Notes: generated from the letters alone by a model not told the origin. 64,000 nucleotides of DNA from Inonotus obliquus (GCA_032164295.1 JAJHTX010000005.1:1426001-1490000); one strand, 5' to 3'; counted from the stretch's first letter, positions 33,009-44,410 are shown. Made by a program: numbers and translations.

Positions 33009-34141
33009 ATGTCGACTCAGCAGGAGGCGTTACCTCCACCTCCTGGTGTCTACGTCCCCGCCGTAGTCTTCTTTGATGAAAACGACGAATTAGATATACC
33101 TTCTATCAAAGCACACGTACTCCGACTAGCCAGAGTAAGCATTTCTTTTAACCATTCGATGATCCGAACTAAGAGATGGTAAAATTGACATCGGATCTAC
33201 TGAATACATCACTATGAATCTACAATCACATCATGATAGGGAGGAGTAACGGGAATACTCGTCCAAGGTTCAAACGGAGAAGCTCAACATCTCTCACATG
33301 AAGAAAGGATATTAGCAATCCGAACTACACGCGAAACGCTTGATTCGAATGGATTTAAAGATATTGTGGTTATTGCTGGTACTGGTGCTCAATCGACGAA
33401 AGAAACCATACTGTTGTGTAGAGAAGCGAAAGATGCGGGTGCTTCGCATGCTTTGGTGCTTACACCTTCGACGTGGTTGCCTCTGATGACAAAGGAGAAG
33501 ATTATTCTTTTTCATCGTACAGTAAGTACTTTCAAAGTTCAAAGTTCAGACTCTTCCGATTCAGATATTTCTAATCTCACCTAAATTTGAATGTCGGTAA
33601 GGTCGCAGATGGTTCACCGATACCAACCATGATATATAACTTCCCCGTAGTCACAGCAGGTACCGATCTCGACTCGGATACAATAACCGAACTCGCATCA
33701 CATCCAAACATCGTCGGAACCAAACTCTCATGCGGAAACGTCGGAAAACTCCATCGTCTCACGTCAACATTTCACACGTCCGAATTCGCAGTATTCCCAG
33801 GTGCATCCGACATATTCGTTCCATCACTCTTCGTTGGAGGAGCAGGCGTTATAGGTGCCAGTGTTAACATTCTTCCGAAAGTTCACGCTGAAGTGGCTAG
33901 GCTTTGGAAAGCTGGTAAAACGGAGGAAGTGTTACAACTTCAGTCGTTGCTTTCGCACGGGGATTGGGCTGTGAAGAGAATTGGAGGTATTGCAGGTCTT
34001 AAAGCTATTATAGCCAAGGAGTTTGGGTATGGATCGGGTAGAGTTAGAGGTCCGCTGGTTCCAGTGTCCCCCGAAAAGGTTGCAGAGGCGATTGATCAGA
34101 CGAAATTGCTCGCATTGTTGAAGCTGGAAAAGTCCCTGTAA
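33009..34141 (+). CDS. DapA/HOGA-type class I aldolase (dihydrodipicolinate synthase family)
   Basis: Three exons: 33009-33134 (MSTQQEALPPPPGVYVPAVV), 33240-33521 and from 33601 to 34141. The (beta/alpha)8 family markers are present: GILVQGSNGEAQHLSHEER (GS-GE loop), VIAGTGAQSTKETI, PTMIYNFPVVTAG (the YNFP tyrosine), GTKLSCGN with the Schiff-base lysine, and FPGASDIFVPS. The gene is the usual length, about 310 residues. In fungi without lysine-DapA function, such enzymes usually act as 4-hydroxy-2-oxoglutarate aldolases or on sugar-acid breakdown products such as 2-keto-3-deoxy sugar acids. The substrate is not decidable here. Its stop lies close to the edge of F-box arm B. Confidence 0.88.
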
Positions 34142-34489
34142 CATAGTAGTCGGAGAAATTGATGTTGATAGCATCCCGACAGTAGCAAAAAAAATGAGAG
34201 ACTATATAGGGGACTCCCAGCTTGCGTTCCTCGATGTTCGATGCCCGCTTATGCTTTGTGACAGACAATATTGTTGGCGTCCGAGCTATGCACGAATAAT
34301 TAAAGCTGGCCCGCACCATACATATGAGGTACCGTTTCAGGAACCATTTCCCTGTTCGACCAGTATGGGGTGTATGTATGTATCTGTAATTGATGCCACG
34401 AACGAGGAAGGAATTCAAGATAAGTGATTCCGCCCTCTCTGCCTTCAACTCGACGTCCGTGTTTCGAGTACGCGACAGGTATGGATGCA
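34142..34489. other. Intergenic at the outer edge of F-box arm B
   Basis: No gene seen. Similarity to arm A begins at about 34490. Confidence 0.4.
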
Positions 34490-36299
34490 GTTTTGACTCC
34501 GAATCTGCAGGAGGATTCGTGTCGCATTTATCCTTCACGAGTCGAACGCAAATCGTATCCGACACTTATGCTCTGCATTGCGATATCTCCTTCCTACACC
34601 TCCCGAGACGGACACCACAAGTCCATATGCCGCAATTATTTCCAGCATAATAACTCTACCAGAAAGAAGAATCAATCAGGCAAATCGATGGATGAAGACT
34701 CGATACGTATTTCCGATCCATTCGAACTCGATGATACCACCGTAGTCGAACTCCACGGTGAACAGCGACATTCGGCCAGGAAAATCGGTGTACTGCGCTT
34801 TATAAACCGAACCGTCTTCATTGAGGCCAATGACGTTGCCAATAGCCACCGTATCGAGCATAATGTTTTCGAAACCAGACTGGATGGGATTGAAAGTTGA
34901 GAGCCCCGACAGAGACGGAACTAAGAGGCGAACACGTTTTACTATGGCTTGCTGAACAGATTTGCGAAACGTCTGCACGTGTCGTAACAGCTGCGGGGAT
35001 GCGCAAGCATCGGATTCATCACCGGGACAGAATTCGAGATGGACGGCATACAGGCTATGCTCCATAGCAATCATCATAACAATCTTGACTGCGTCCGCGA
35101 TCCCGAAACGTGAGAGATCCTGTAGAATGAGCTTCGGCGTGGGTCGCATGGGCATGCCGGACTCGTCATTGAACCGATAGGAACTAATAATGCTGTCCAG
35201 GCGCACAGGTGTCTGCATCTTTCGGAGGGGCACTACATTCACTGATAAATCATGCCGCGCTCCTTCCCACGTATAGAACAGATGGTCGCGCATGATCTGA
35301 AGGTCACGAATGTATCCTTTCTTCTCCTAAACACAATGTTAGTTGCATGGAAGCGTTTCACTAATGCTAGCACACATACTGTGGTCCAAGTCTCATTTGA
35401 CCTCCAGTTCCAGATTGTAACTGAGCCCGTCATGTCCGGGTACCGTACCAGTTCTTGGAAGACAATTGCAGCGAATTCGCCGCCCATGCAGACAAGGACA
35501 TCAGATGTTACATATTCAACGTCCCACGGAGTCGTCCGCTCGCTAATGCCGCTAACTTCCGTTTTGCCATCCATCTGTTCCAGTTGGAATAACTCAAACT
35601 TCCTGAAAAGCGAGCAGAGTAAGCGGTGTCACTTGTAAAAGCAAGCAGAGGGGGAACGAACAATGTATTTGTGATTCGGCTGGCACACGCGACGAGAATC
35701 CTGCAAGACGTCGGGGAGCACGCTTCGAACGCAACTCCAGCTAGGTGAGTTCCTTCACCGTTGGCTCGGGTGTCGTGCTGCCATATGCAAGCACCAATCC
35801 CAACATCAAATACCTCAAGAAACCGTATATCGGCTAAAACCAGTAAATTGCATCCTGGAATGAGTCGACAGAAAGGGTTATGTCGGATTCTACTTGGGAT
35901 CGGTATCGTCACCGCGCAGATGTTATTATGCACGTCCCCTAGTCCACGAAAGGGACCCATGCCTTGAGACGTGCTGCAGACTTTAATCCGACGAAGAGTG
36001 GACACCACCAGAGAGCGCAGTTCCAGGTTGTTTAATTGGCCGACGTCAACATACAAGGGTATATGGCAAGCACAACCGCTGTTCACCAGGCGTTCCAGCC
36101 GCGTTCGCCATACACATCGCGATGAGGTGACCTCCCGCAGGAATCGACATGTCTTGTGTGGCAGAATGATCAATACCGTGTCTCTGAGTAACAACGAAGA
36201 GCACTCACCGCTTCCAATGCGAACAAATCTCGGATACTCAGAAGGTCAAAAACGGCGAGGAGAGTCTCGACTGGAACATCGGACAGCGCCATGAAGGCC
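34490..36299 (-). repeat. Inverted duplication, F-box arm B
   Basis: Reverse-complement partner of 12330-14160, including introns and 3' flank. The similarity stops at AAGGCCTTC just before the start codon. Confidence 0.85.
34676..36292 (-). CDS. F-box protein, copy B
   Basis: Paralogue of the gene at 12337-13953, in opposite orientation, with the same exon plan: a start at 36292 (MALSDVPVETLLAVFDLLSI), first intron GTGAGTGCTCTTCG, second intron beginning GTTCGT, and the same stop context (RFA-TGA). The F-box is at the N terminus, and the following about 430 residues are unassigned. Substitutions relative to copy A are spread through the gene, many silent or conservative (for example TVCVLALVKRF region, VYKAQYTDFPGRMSLFTVEF), and no frame is broken. 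This is consistent with both copies being under selection. It is divergent from HMG copy B with only 252 bp between starts, so the two probably share a promoter. F-box proteins select substrates for SCF ligases; the target is unknown. Confidence 0.8.
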
Positions 36300-36544
36300 T
36301 TAGAATTGAAGAGTGGTAAACAAGTAACGAAGGCAAGAGGCAGTGGCTGCAACAGCCAAGTCGGTGGCGGATGTGAATTACGAAAGGGGACCCTGAATAT
36401 GGGCATGCTGTGATTATAACGCGTAGTATTCCTTTTTTTGGCAACTATCTTTTGCTACAATCCAACGCGTATGAACAGCTCAAAAGCGCGTCAAGCAGGG
36501 AAGAATGGATCCCAACGCCTCAGATATCTGTGTTTCTATCAACT
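36293..36544. promoter_or_regulatory. Shared divergent promoter of F-box copy B and HMG copy B
   Basis: 252 bp between start codons. It contains a T-run at about 36430. It does not resemble the sequences upstream of either copy A gene, except for about 20 bp next to the HMG start region. Confidence 0.6.
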
Positions 36545-37495
36545 ATGCCCGCTTCCCGCTCTCCCGCTCGTTCTGCCAATAGTATTTTGTACCAGGGCTC
36601 ACCTACTGGTGCGTACCTCCTCCAACGTAGATTTCAGCTTGGTCATGCTCACTAACGAATGTACATAGTAGGTCTGAATGGCTCAGATGCTCAGTGCAGG
36701 TCGTTGCTAGCCTCGCATGCTGCGCCTCAGCCAGCCTCTCCACCCACAAAGAGACGCCGAACACCGAATGCGTTCATCCTCTACCGTTCCTACATCTTCG
36801 CAGAGAAGAAGTTCCCTCCGGAGCTGACCCACCAGAACGATATATCACGATATGCTGCTATGCTGTGGGAACGCTTATCTGAAGCCGAGCGGTCCGTGTT
36901 CTTCAAGATGGCCGAGGACATGAAGCTCCGAGCAGAGCTCGAGTCTCCCAGTACTACTCCGCATAAGAAGAGAAGGTCGAAGCCGGGAAAGACCAATAGC
37001 TCTCGCACAGACTCGCTCCACGAGCAGTCCAGTATTGTGGAAAGCACTACCCTCGTCTCTAGTAGCCCGATGCTGCCGGTTCTCGACAATTTCATGTCTC
37101 TGTCTGGTTCGCCGCTGAGCATCTTTGCTCCTAACTTTGATCCTTTCGCTCTTGTACGTCATTGGCATTCTCTCGTGCCGGAAGTAACTCATCCGAATTC
37201 TTAGAAGGCGCCAAATAATGCACTTACATCGCCCAAGGCACCCCAAGCTATTCGTGCCATTCCGCCTCATCTCCTCAACTGGGGTCGAGACCTGCCAGCG
37301 GATAGTACCAAGAGCGTTGCGGTCGAGCACAACGAGTCTGGACCTGCATGGGCTTCGTCACATTCCTCTCTAATTCATTACGAGAGCGATGACAACTGCT
37401 TTGATTCACTCGACGCCGAGATGTTTGAGATGAGTAATAATTTCTTGTCCGCTAAGTCGGACATCCAGCCCTTTGGATATTACCTTCCCGTCTAA
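36545..37495 (+). CDS. HMG-box protein, copy B, intact
   Basis: Three exons, 36545-36608, 36669-37153 and 37205-37495, encode 279 residues. The N terminus is Pro/Ser-rich (MPASRSPARSA). The HMG box is at about residues 50-115, starting KRRRTPNAFILYRSYIFAEK and containing LWERLSEAERS; a basic KKRRSKPGK patch follows, then a Ser-rich region and a C-terminal exon with LLNWGRDL, ending FGYYLPV. MATA-type HMG boxes in basidiomycetes occur in regulators of sexual development and stress, but this protein cannot be assigned to a named factor. The complete third exon here is the reference that shows copy A is truncated. Gene and splice sites are clean. Probably nuclear. Confidence 0.85.
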
Positions 37496-38407
37496 TGTTT
37501 TGACAATGGAAAGACTTGCTTACCGCCTCCTGTAATTTCCCCTCCGTATAGTCTCATTCATGTATGGAACTTTGAACTTGGGATGCTGTTGTTATGTTGA
37601 TTCTATGATTGACTCTACTATGTATTTAATTCGCCAGCTGGTGTACTTCCCTGACTTGCTCGTTTCTTCATGTACTACCCAATGCTAGTAGTAAAACTTT
37701 CCCTCAGCAAGTCCGTGACCGTTAATATTGATGAACGTATCTTATCTGACTTGTACGTCTCAGCCGTGGTCCCTTGACGTAAATGGCGAACTGGATACGT
37801 CTCCGACCAGCTAGATACACCACTGATATATATACTGATACTGAAATACTATCTAACCACCTGCTGGGCAAAGCGATGGGTGACGGACACACACTGTCCG
37901 AAGTTGTGATGGTGAAGCATAACGTCTATCACATAAAGACAGAGAAATAGCAAGCTTATTTCGACTAGAATAAAAGATGTGGCAGTCGCTGCTGGTACTG
38001 GTGCCAAATCGAAGAGTGAGATTACTTATAACGTCATGGAGACTCACCTTAACATTCATTCCAGGACCAATACTGGTGTTCGAACCCACCTTTGACCCCT
38101 TTCTCCATGTCGTTCTGGAGACGACTAGCAACATCTCATATCAGTTCTCATACATATATAGGAATTCCGAGACTCACCTCAGTCTTTTATCTTCAAACAG
38201 ATACTACAGTAAAGGACGATCCTACAGGCTATATACTCCAGGACCGATAACCGCTAGTGCAATGTTGCCTAGACGCGGAGGAACATATCCGCACTGGACG
38301 GTCGATGTGCTTCAGAACAGCCGAGGTCCGGGAGTCCTCGTGTTCAGCTCGGGTCTAGTACTGAGGCGGAGTTTTGCAAGGGGGGAAAACCATGGAAAAC
38401 CGAAGTT
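37496..38407. other. Intergenic between HMG copy B and the MITE
   Basis: No gene seen. Around 38065-38110 a short stretch (TTTGACCCCTTTCTCC) weakly resembles the end of HMG exon 2, but it is too short to call. Confidence 0.4.
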
Positions 38408-38409
38408 TA

Positions 38410-39067
38410 CAGTCAAAGACGCGTCCTTTAAACAGGACTGTTCCTTTGAACACCTAGGCTTTTCTCACCCAATTCTTCGTTTCTCACCTCGAAAAAATAG
38501 CAGGATGTTAGAAATGACTGTGCTGGTACATGTGCAAATTCTTAGAAAAATTGAGTAGAATGTTGAGTCTAGAAAAAACATTTACTGTCGAAATTTGGTG
38601 TAATTCCTGGAGCTGGATCTAAACCGGGTCATCCTGCAGATGCTCTGGGTCTCTACTCAAAACATTTATGATATATTCTTAAAGCATGCTACTTTGGTTA
38701 TGTATGTGCCAAGTTTCGTGATGAAATGATTCTTCAATCGATTAATAACACATAAAACTCGCAAAGTGTGACTGGAAAAATGATCGACATATTGCCATAA
38801 GTAGATCTCTCGGCAAATCATTTGTAACCAAGTGTAATCGTGACATTACGTCACAAGGTGTTCAAAGGAGTGAGTCTTGTGACATTTTCCTCACTTTCTT
38901 CACGGACCCATATCTATTTTTCCACAGCGTTTTCTGCCCCGAAAAAAATTCAGCAAGTAGCTTTCGTAATAAGCTCCAAGATTGTGTGTTTAGATTTGAG
39001 AAAACTGGCGTTTGGCGTTCTCTGGGCCCAATTTCAATTGGGTGTTCAAAGGGCGCGTCTTTGACTG
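38410..39067. mobile_element. 658-bp MITE with Tc1/mariner-like ends
   Basis: Terminal inverted repeats: the left end reads CAGTCAAAGACGCGTCCTTT, and the right end, read on the other strand, is CAGTCAAAGACGCGCCCTTT. TA flanks both sides (38408-38409 and 39068-39069). CAGT...ACTG ends with a TA duplication are typical of Tc1/mariner-superfamily elements. There is no transposase frame, so this would be a non-autonomous derivative. The left end carries an extra ~20 bp after the first 22 bases relative to the right end. Internal sequence is AT-rich and otherwise featureless. Confidence 0.8.
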
Positions 39068-39149
39068 TACCATATGAGCATCTGAGGGTCCCAAGTCGAA
39101 TAACATTCATAGATATGCTAGACTTCCTAAAAGCCATCCTTCAGACAGA

Positions 39150-39330
39150 GTGACAGAGCGTCCCCTTCCTAGTACTACCGCTGGCTATCTATCTGAAAGT
39201 CTCATCAGCATTCCCGCGCCCACATTCAGTTACTTCACATTGGTATGTCCCTGGCAGTATAACAGTCCGACAAGTTGCACTTATATCCTTCAAAAGCCAT
39301 CCGGCGGTCGACTTGCGTCGCCTTCGGCCT
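39150..39330 (+). pseudogene. Fragment of a third HMG-box gene (exon 2 end to exon 3 start)
   Basis: The translated segment YLSESLISIPAPTFSYFTL aligns with the end of exon 2 of the two HMG genes (NLSGSPMGIPAPTFDPFAL in copy A). It is followed by a GTATGT donor at the same place. Then TTGCACTTATATCCTTCAAA matches the first bases of copy B exon 3 (TGCACTTACATCGCCCAA). Similarity across an exon-intron-exon boundary argues against chance. No HMG box is recognisable upstream, so it is a remnant. Confidence 0.6.
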
Positions 39331-40001
39331 TGAAGCCATCTGTGGTTGGACAAAACCCGTCTGCACCGGCATGAGGGTTATCGTAACCTCCTCCGTTTCA
39401 ATTACCGTACCAAAACAATGTGCGATGCTTCGGGTCTAGATCTCGCAAAGCTGAGATGTAAGTTAACCGGGCGAACTCACAATACCTGTCGACTCCGGGC
39501 TAGATCTAGTACCCGCGTTGTTAAAATCTCCGCCGTTTGAGACCTCTATCTTCCTAAGCAATCTTACGGCGATGTTTCGTTCTTGAGTTCTTAGTTTTCT
39601 TCCAACTTCTGATTTCGAAGTCCGGTCTGTGCTCATGCCATCTTATTCTTCTGATATTCCCTTTATCCATGACCTCAGTAGCTGACCCGTAACCCGAAAA
39701 CTTAGGTATATTAGTGGGAAGGATGTAGATGTAACACTTAATCTGTCAATACAGTTCTCGGAATGATCAACAACCCGACGTACAAGGTACCAAGTCCAAG
39801 GCTCAAGCCTGCTCCGAATTCTTGAGAAACTTCTACAATCTCTGACCACAGGAACCCTGAGGACGACTTCTGGCGAAGCCGAAAGCTTTGTTGGTGAGAT
39901 GACCGGAAAATTGTGGCAAAAAAACCGATCCATCTTTCTTGCACCCGCATCTATTGGTTCCATCCGTCGCGCACCTTCGGACGGGCTCGAATTCGGTATG
40001 G
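39331..40001. other. 3' flank of pop4 and unannotated DNA
   Basis: No gene seen. Scattered short frames without recognisable domains. Confidence 0.4.
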
Positions 40002-41138
40002 TCAGAGTTCAATCGTTTCTTTGGCCTTGAATTTTCGTCCCGCACGCTCTGCGGCTCTGAACCTGAACTGGTTACCGTATAAATCGAATTCCATCTGCGG
40101 TATCTCATCGATGTTGAACTTTGGAACGTCTGATGTGTCTGGTGCGTCTGTATCGCATTCAACGTCGGCGCTTATAGGCGGCATAAGGGGACGGATGTCG
40201 TAAACAGGTATTCTGAAAGAAAAGATAGTCCCTTGTTTAGGTATGACTGTTCCAGAGTCAGCGATGACGAGTAGTTGACTGACAGACACCTGGCTTACGC
40301 TTCAGTTGGTTCTTATTTGTTATCACTTTGAACGCATTCTCTGTTTCGTGAATGGCAATTCCGGATAGCCCAACTAGACATGGATTTCTTGCTTGTTTCA
40401 CTGTTCAAAGCAGGTCTTAGATGAACGTCAAAGTCCCTATACTTGCGATACAATACATACCAGTCAGGATGGACCCATGGAAATCCGCCTTCACAAGCTT
40501 CGGATGTATAGTAGCCGTATTGGGCATGACCGGGTTGTCTGGTAGTTTGTCAGGACGTGGACTGAGCCCAAGTAGCTCAGACATGTACCCGAGCCATAGA
40601 TGATGCAGGGGAACGAAAAGATCATATCTTTACCCAACGTTAAGTCATTTCTATGAGGCGAGAACAAATGGACTCGCACCTCTTTTGTGACTCTTCGAGC
40701 TTCCAAAGGCCTTTCAACTTTGCCTCTTTCTTACTGATTAGTCCCAACTTCTTTCGTTCTTGCACCTTCGCGTTACGGATTTTCTTCTCTTCACGCAATC
40801 TCTTAAGCCGACTGGTTCGAGCGGGATTTTCCAGTACCGCCTGTTTGCCCTTTACTCTGTTCTCATAGAGGGCTTTTGGATCAAGATTTCTTGACTTGCT
40901 GAGGTTCGACTGGACGAAAGACGGAGTGAACGGGTGGGCAGAGGAGAAAATAAGACGTTCATGCTAGAGATGGCACTCATCAACACATCATCCCATTGAC
41001 AATAAAGTTGCAGACCTTTGTTTTTGTTGAAGGGAATTGTTGATATGGATTGAGCAGTTGTTTTGACGGACCAGGTATTGAGGACATGGGAATAAGCGGG
41101 AGAAACGTGTCCGGCGTCCGCGTCGCGAATGAAGTCAT
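40002..41138 (-). CDS. pop4: RNase P/MRP protein subunit Pop4 (Rpp29)
   Basis: Five exons (41138-41016, 40963-40680, 40627-40461, 40400-40299, 40246-40002) encode 306 residues. Pop4 is a shared protein of nuclear RNase P (tRNA 5' processing) and RNase MRP (rRNA processing). After a Pro/Ser-rich N terminus, the basic segment LENPARTSRLKRLREEKK and KKEAKLKGLWKLEE precedes the family core: RYDLFVPLHHLWLGYMSELL, then the Sm-like fold with KADFHGSILTV, CLVGLSGIAIHET, KVITNKN and IPKQGTIFSFRIP, ending with a QFRFRAAERAGRKFK-type basic tail. Every junction keeps frame. It is divergent from the SAM-domain gene with only 148 bp between starts. Confidence 0.93.
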
Positions 41139-41286
41139 GCATACACACAGACAGGGGCCGCCTCCATCTGGCCTCCCCCCCGTCGACAGCTCTCATCACA
41201 ACCACCATATTCCCCATAAGGTCGACGGCCGCCTCACAGTCGCGTTAAGAACTTAAGCGACCGTTGGTGTGGTTGTTCGTCTCAAA
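41139..41286. promoter_or_regulatory. Bidirectional 5' region, pop4 and SAM-domain gene
   Basis: 148 bp separate the divergent start codons, the shortest such gap in the window. Confidence 0.5.
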
Positions 41287-43396
41287 ATGGCGACCATGAC
41301 CTCCTCTCCTGAAAAGAAGCCGTTTCCGACGGTTGCTTCGCCAAATGGTCACCGCGCAGAGCGTGGCACACCGACCTCTACACCCAACCAACATCCTTAT
41401 GCCATCAAGACGACGTCGACAGGTGTCCTAACGCGTTCGAATAGTACAGGTTATGCTGCATCCCATCAACATGTCTATATACCAAGCACGCCAAATTCAA
41501 CATCCAGACACCGTCATAGCAAGTCGGATTTATCTCATCCTTCCCCCAGGCCTCTCCCAATACCTCCTTCCCTGGAGTCCCCTTCCAAGCTTCATAAGGG
41601 GCATGGTTATACATCATCTGAGGAGCTCGTGTTCCTCTCTGTGAGGGCGAGGGCCGATACCCTTCCAAACACTGCGAGCATATCCGTGCTTTCTCTGCCC
41701 TCTCCAGTGAAGGTTGATGACCTCCCGTCGAACCCAAGAGTCTGGACAACATCGCAATTGGCTTCTTACTTGATAACTGCTCTTCGCGTGAAGTCAGGCG
41801 AGGTCTTGCCCCTGCCACTTCCAATCGCAAAGGATATCGCAGCTTTTGTGAAAGAGGCTCGTCTCACTGGACGTTCATTTCTTCGGCTCAATGAACAGGA
41901 TCTTGAATCGTAAGTTACTATTTAAAACGAGCACTAGCATACAATTTTACCTATTTTACAGGATGGGGATAAATAACCTTTGGCGCGAAGCTTTACTTAA
42001 CGCTTCACGAAATCTGCGCCAGAACGTCCTGAAGGGACGCATATGGGGCTTTGGGGCGGATGACAGTGCTGAGCCCCCGCGAGTGCTTCCTTACAGAAGC
42101 TCCTACAATTCATCTACTTCTTCAATTGATGAGGAACTTGGCTCTCAAGAGTCCACACCGCATAGAATCATTGACCGCAAAGGACGGGTGCGCGGACTCG
42201 TAGCGAGCCTCGAGCGAACGTCAAGTTCGGGATCCGGGTTGAGCAATCACGGAAGCTCCACAAGTGAAGGCGATATCGTCCCAGCAACTTGGGCTGATGA
42301 AGAGGCTTCCTTCGCCAGTGGATCGGAAGCCAGTGAAGTGGAAGATCGTAGAGCACACGCAACAACCAAGAGACGCCTCCTTCCTGTGCCTACTGTGGCT
42401 CCTGCGGCAACCTTACAGGCGCAGACAGCGTCCATCACTGTTTCGAGTCCTGAAGAAGAACCGTCAGTCGAAGATTTGCTTGCGGTGAAGTCGATGTCTG
42501 GTAGCTGGGGCGCTAAGGCTTGGGAAGATGTTAATATCGGCGAGACCGTGAAACACATTGATACTGAGCATGAACTCAATGACACGAATGACCATGACGA
42601 CATTTTCGGACATGTCGAGATGACCACCGACCCGGACAGTGGGAGGCATAACGACAGTCGCAAAGGCGATGCAAGAAAGCAGATCAAGGACATCTTTTCG
42701 CGTCCGTTGCCTCCACGCCCTCTGCCTTCACCACCCAAGTCAGGTGCCTGTTCACCATTGCTTCCCGCCCCATCCGTGCGTATTGCCGCGAAGACAGATA
42801 GGAGCGTCCAGGTCGATTCGGGGTCTCCAGTCTCGGATGAAGTTCAACTTAGAGCTCAGGATGTTGATGCGATGTCTGCGGAAGACTCGGAGAAGTTACG
42901 GCAAGCGTTATCTGTTCTGGAACAATACAAGCAACGAATTATTGCGCTCGAAGAAAAGATCGACTGTCTGGAACGCGAAAATGCAGAGCAGGCACGGGTA
43001 GGACATCGTTCGCAAGCCATAGAGACCGACGCATTATCAACGCTCTCGTCAGAGCCCGCTTCAGTATGTTCACATTTCGTCGAATCAAGATCTTCCGACG
43101 TGGGATATGTCGATATCGCGCCCTGCGAGTCTCCGGACTTGAGATCAAGACTTCAACTAGACTGTGGCGTCGATTCGACTAGAAGCACACTCCATTCTTC
43201 TGTTAGCGCTGAGGATGCCGACGACTCGGCCTCCCCACACTCCAAGGCTGGGCCAGCGTGGCAAACGCACTTCGATGACCACAAATGGGATCCGATAGAA
43301 GACGGAATAACTTCTTACGTTCTTATGGTCGGCGTTGGGGTCTGTGCCGTCGTTCTTTCTACGATATTGAAGCGTCTGGCGGGAAGGAAGTCTTAA
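41287..43396 (+). CDS. SAM-domain protein with C-terminal membrane anchor
   Basis: Two exons, 41287-41909 and 41962-43396, encode 685 residues; the intron (GTAAGT to TTACAG) falls inside the SAM domain. The N terminus is Ser/Thr/Pro-rich. The SAM fold spans about residues 155-235: RVWTTSQLASYLITALRV, SFLRLNEQDLESMGINNLWR and an LLNASRNLRQNVL helix, matching the W-x-x-x-x-V/L...F...DL...LGI pattern. A long acidic, Ser-rich middle follows, then a coiled-coil candidate (SEKLRQALSVLEQYKQRIIA through IDCLERENAEQ). The end is one hydrophobic helix, VLMVGVGVCAVVLSTILKRL, followed by a short basic tail, the layout of a tail-anchored protein. I do not recognise a named orthologue. An in-frame ATG at 41269 exists; 41287 has the better context (AAAATGG). 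Confidence 0.8.
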
Positions 43397-44410
43397 AATT
43401 TTCCCGAGGGGGAATCAAGTCACTTCTTCAGCAGAATTTTCTCGCCCCTCGTCATCTATTACCGCGATTTACCGCAATTTTGGCTCGACGAGGTCAACTC
43501 ATTCATTGTGTATTATCTTTTGAAATTCTCGGACGTTTTCGTGCGGCGTTGCAGCGCCCGTTCTTGTAAGGTTGGGTATCACAGCGCCTTCGCTCCGCCA
43601 TTTAAATATGGGATTGTGGCCGCCCTTTCGTGCTCTCCGCGTCTTCGATCATCTTCGACTTCGCTCCTTCCATTATCGTCTCACGCCAACAATTGAGCGT
43701 GAATTTGAAATTGCACGCTATTATGGCTCTCCTTTCTCGTCGCTTTAATTTAGTCCCTGCTCGACGTCGTGCCGGAAGGGATGTCGCTTATGCCCGTTCT
43801 TCATCTCCGCAGTATCTGCTTTCGTTCGACTTCGGACCTTCGTTTGGTTCCTTTGTATCCGACTCGTACTGATAAAGTTTAACAGATCTGATCCCCCTGC
43901 TGAGAAAATTCTTCCTAATCCTTCACGACCTCTGACGAATATTTTACGACTGTCACGAAATTGTAACGCGTCTTATGTGTGTTTCATCCTGTAATTTGTT
44001 CGTAGACAAGCGCTGTATGTTCCTTGTACTGTGATACAGATTGAATATGACTTTGTCGTAAGAAGCACTACCTAGCAAATCTTAGAGTTTGCACGTTGTG
44101 GCCATGAGGTCGTGAAACGGTTGGCTGGTAAAGGTTACGATCGTCAAGGCAGTCCACCCAGCAACAGCGAACATAACTACTCGGCAAGCGTCTATCACCA
44201 GGTGTCTATGAAGAACCAGAGTCTACCCAAAGCTATACATAGATGCAACTCAATATCCATACTTAATCCCTCCGAACGCTGAGACAGGAGTGCTTTACCG
44301 AGCCGATATTCTCGGAGAGCCCGACTCTCGCTTCCATCTAGCGATTATAACCTTGATGAAAGTGCAAACTCAGAATGCTCGGCCTAATTAAAGAGAAAGG
44401 AATACCGGAC
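43397..44410. other. Convergent 3' interval, SAM gene and SPX transporter
   Basis: No convincing gene. A short frame at about 43630-43872 is Ser/Arg-rich without a domain. Confidence 0.45.

Noticed and set aside
4028..37495. A mating-type locus
   Set aside because: HMG-box genes and inverted duplications are suggestive, but there are no homeodomain, pheromone or STE3 receptor genes, and MATA-type HMG boxes are common outside mating loci.
37977..38558. 193-codon open frame
   Set aside because: It runs into the MITE at 38410, has no domain, and its only similarity is a short weak echo of the HMG exon end.
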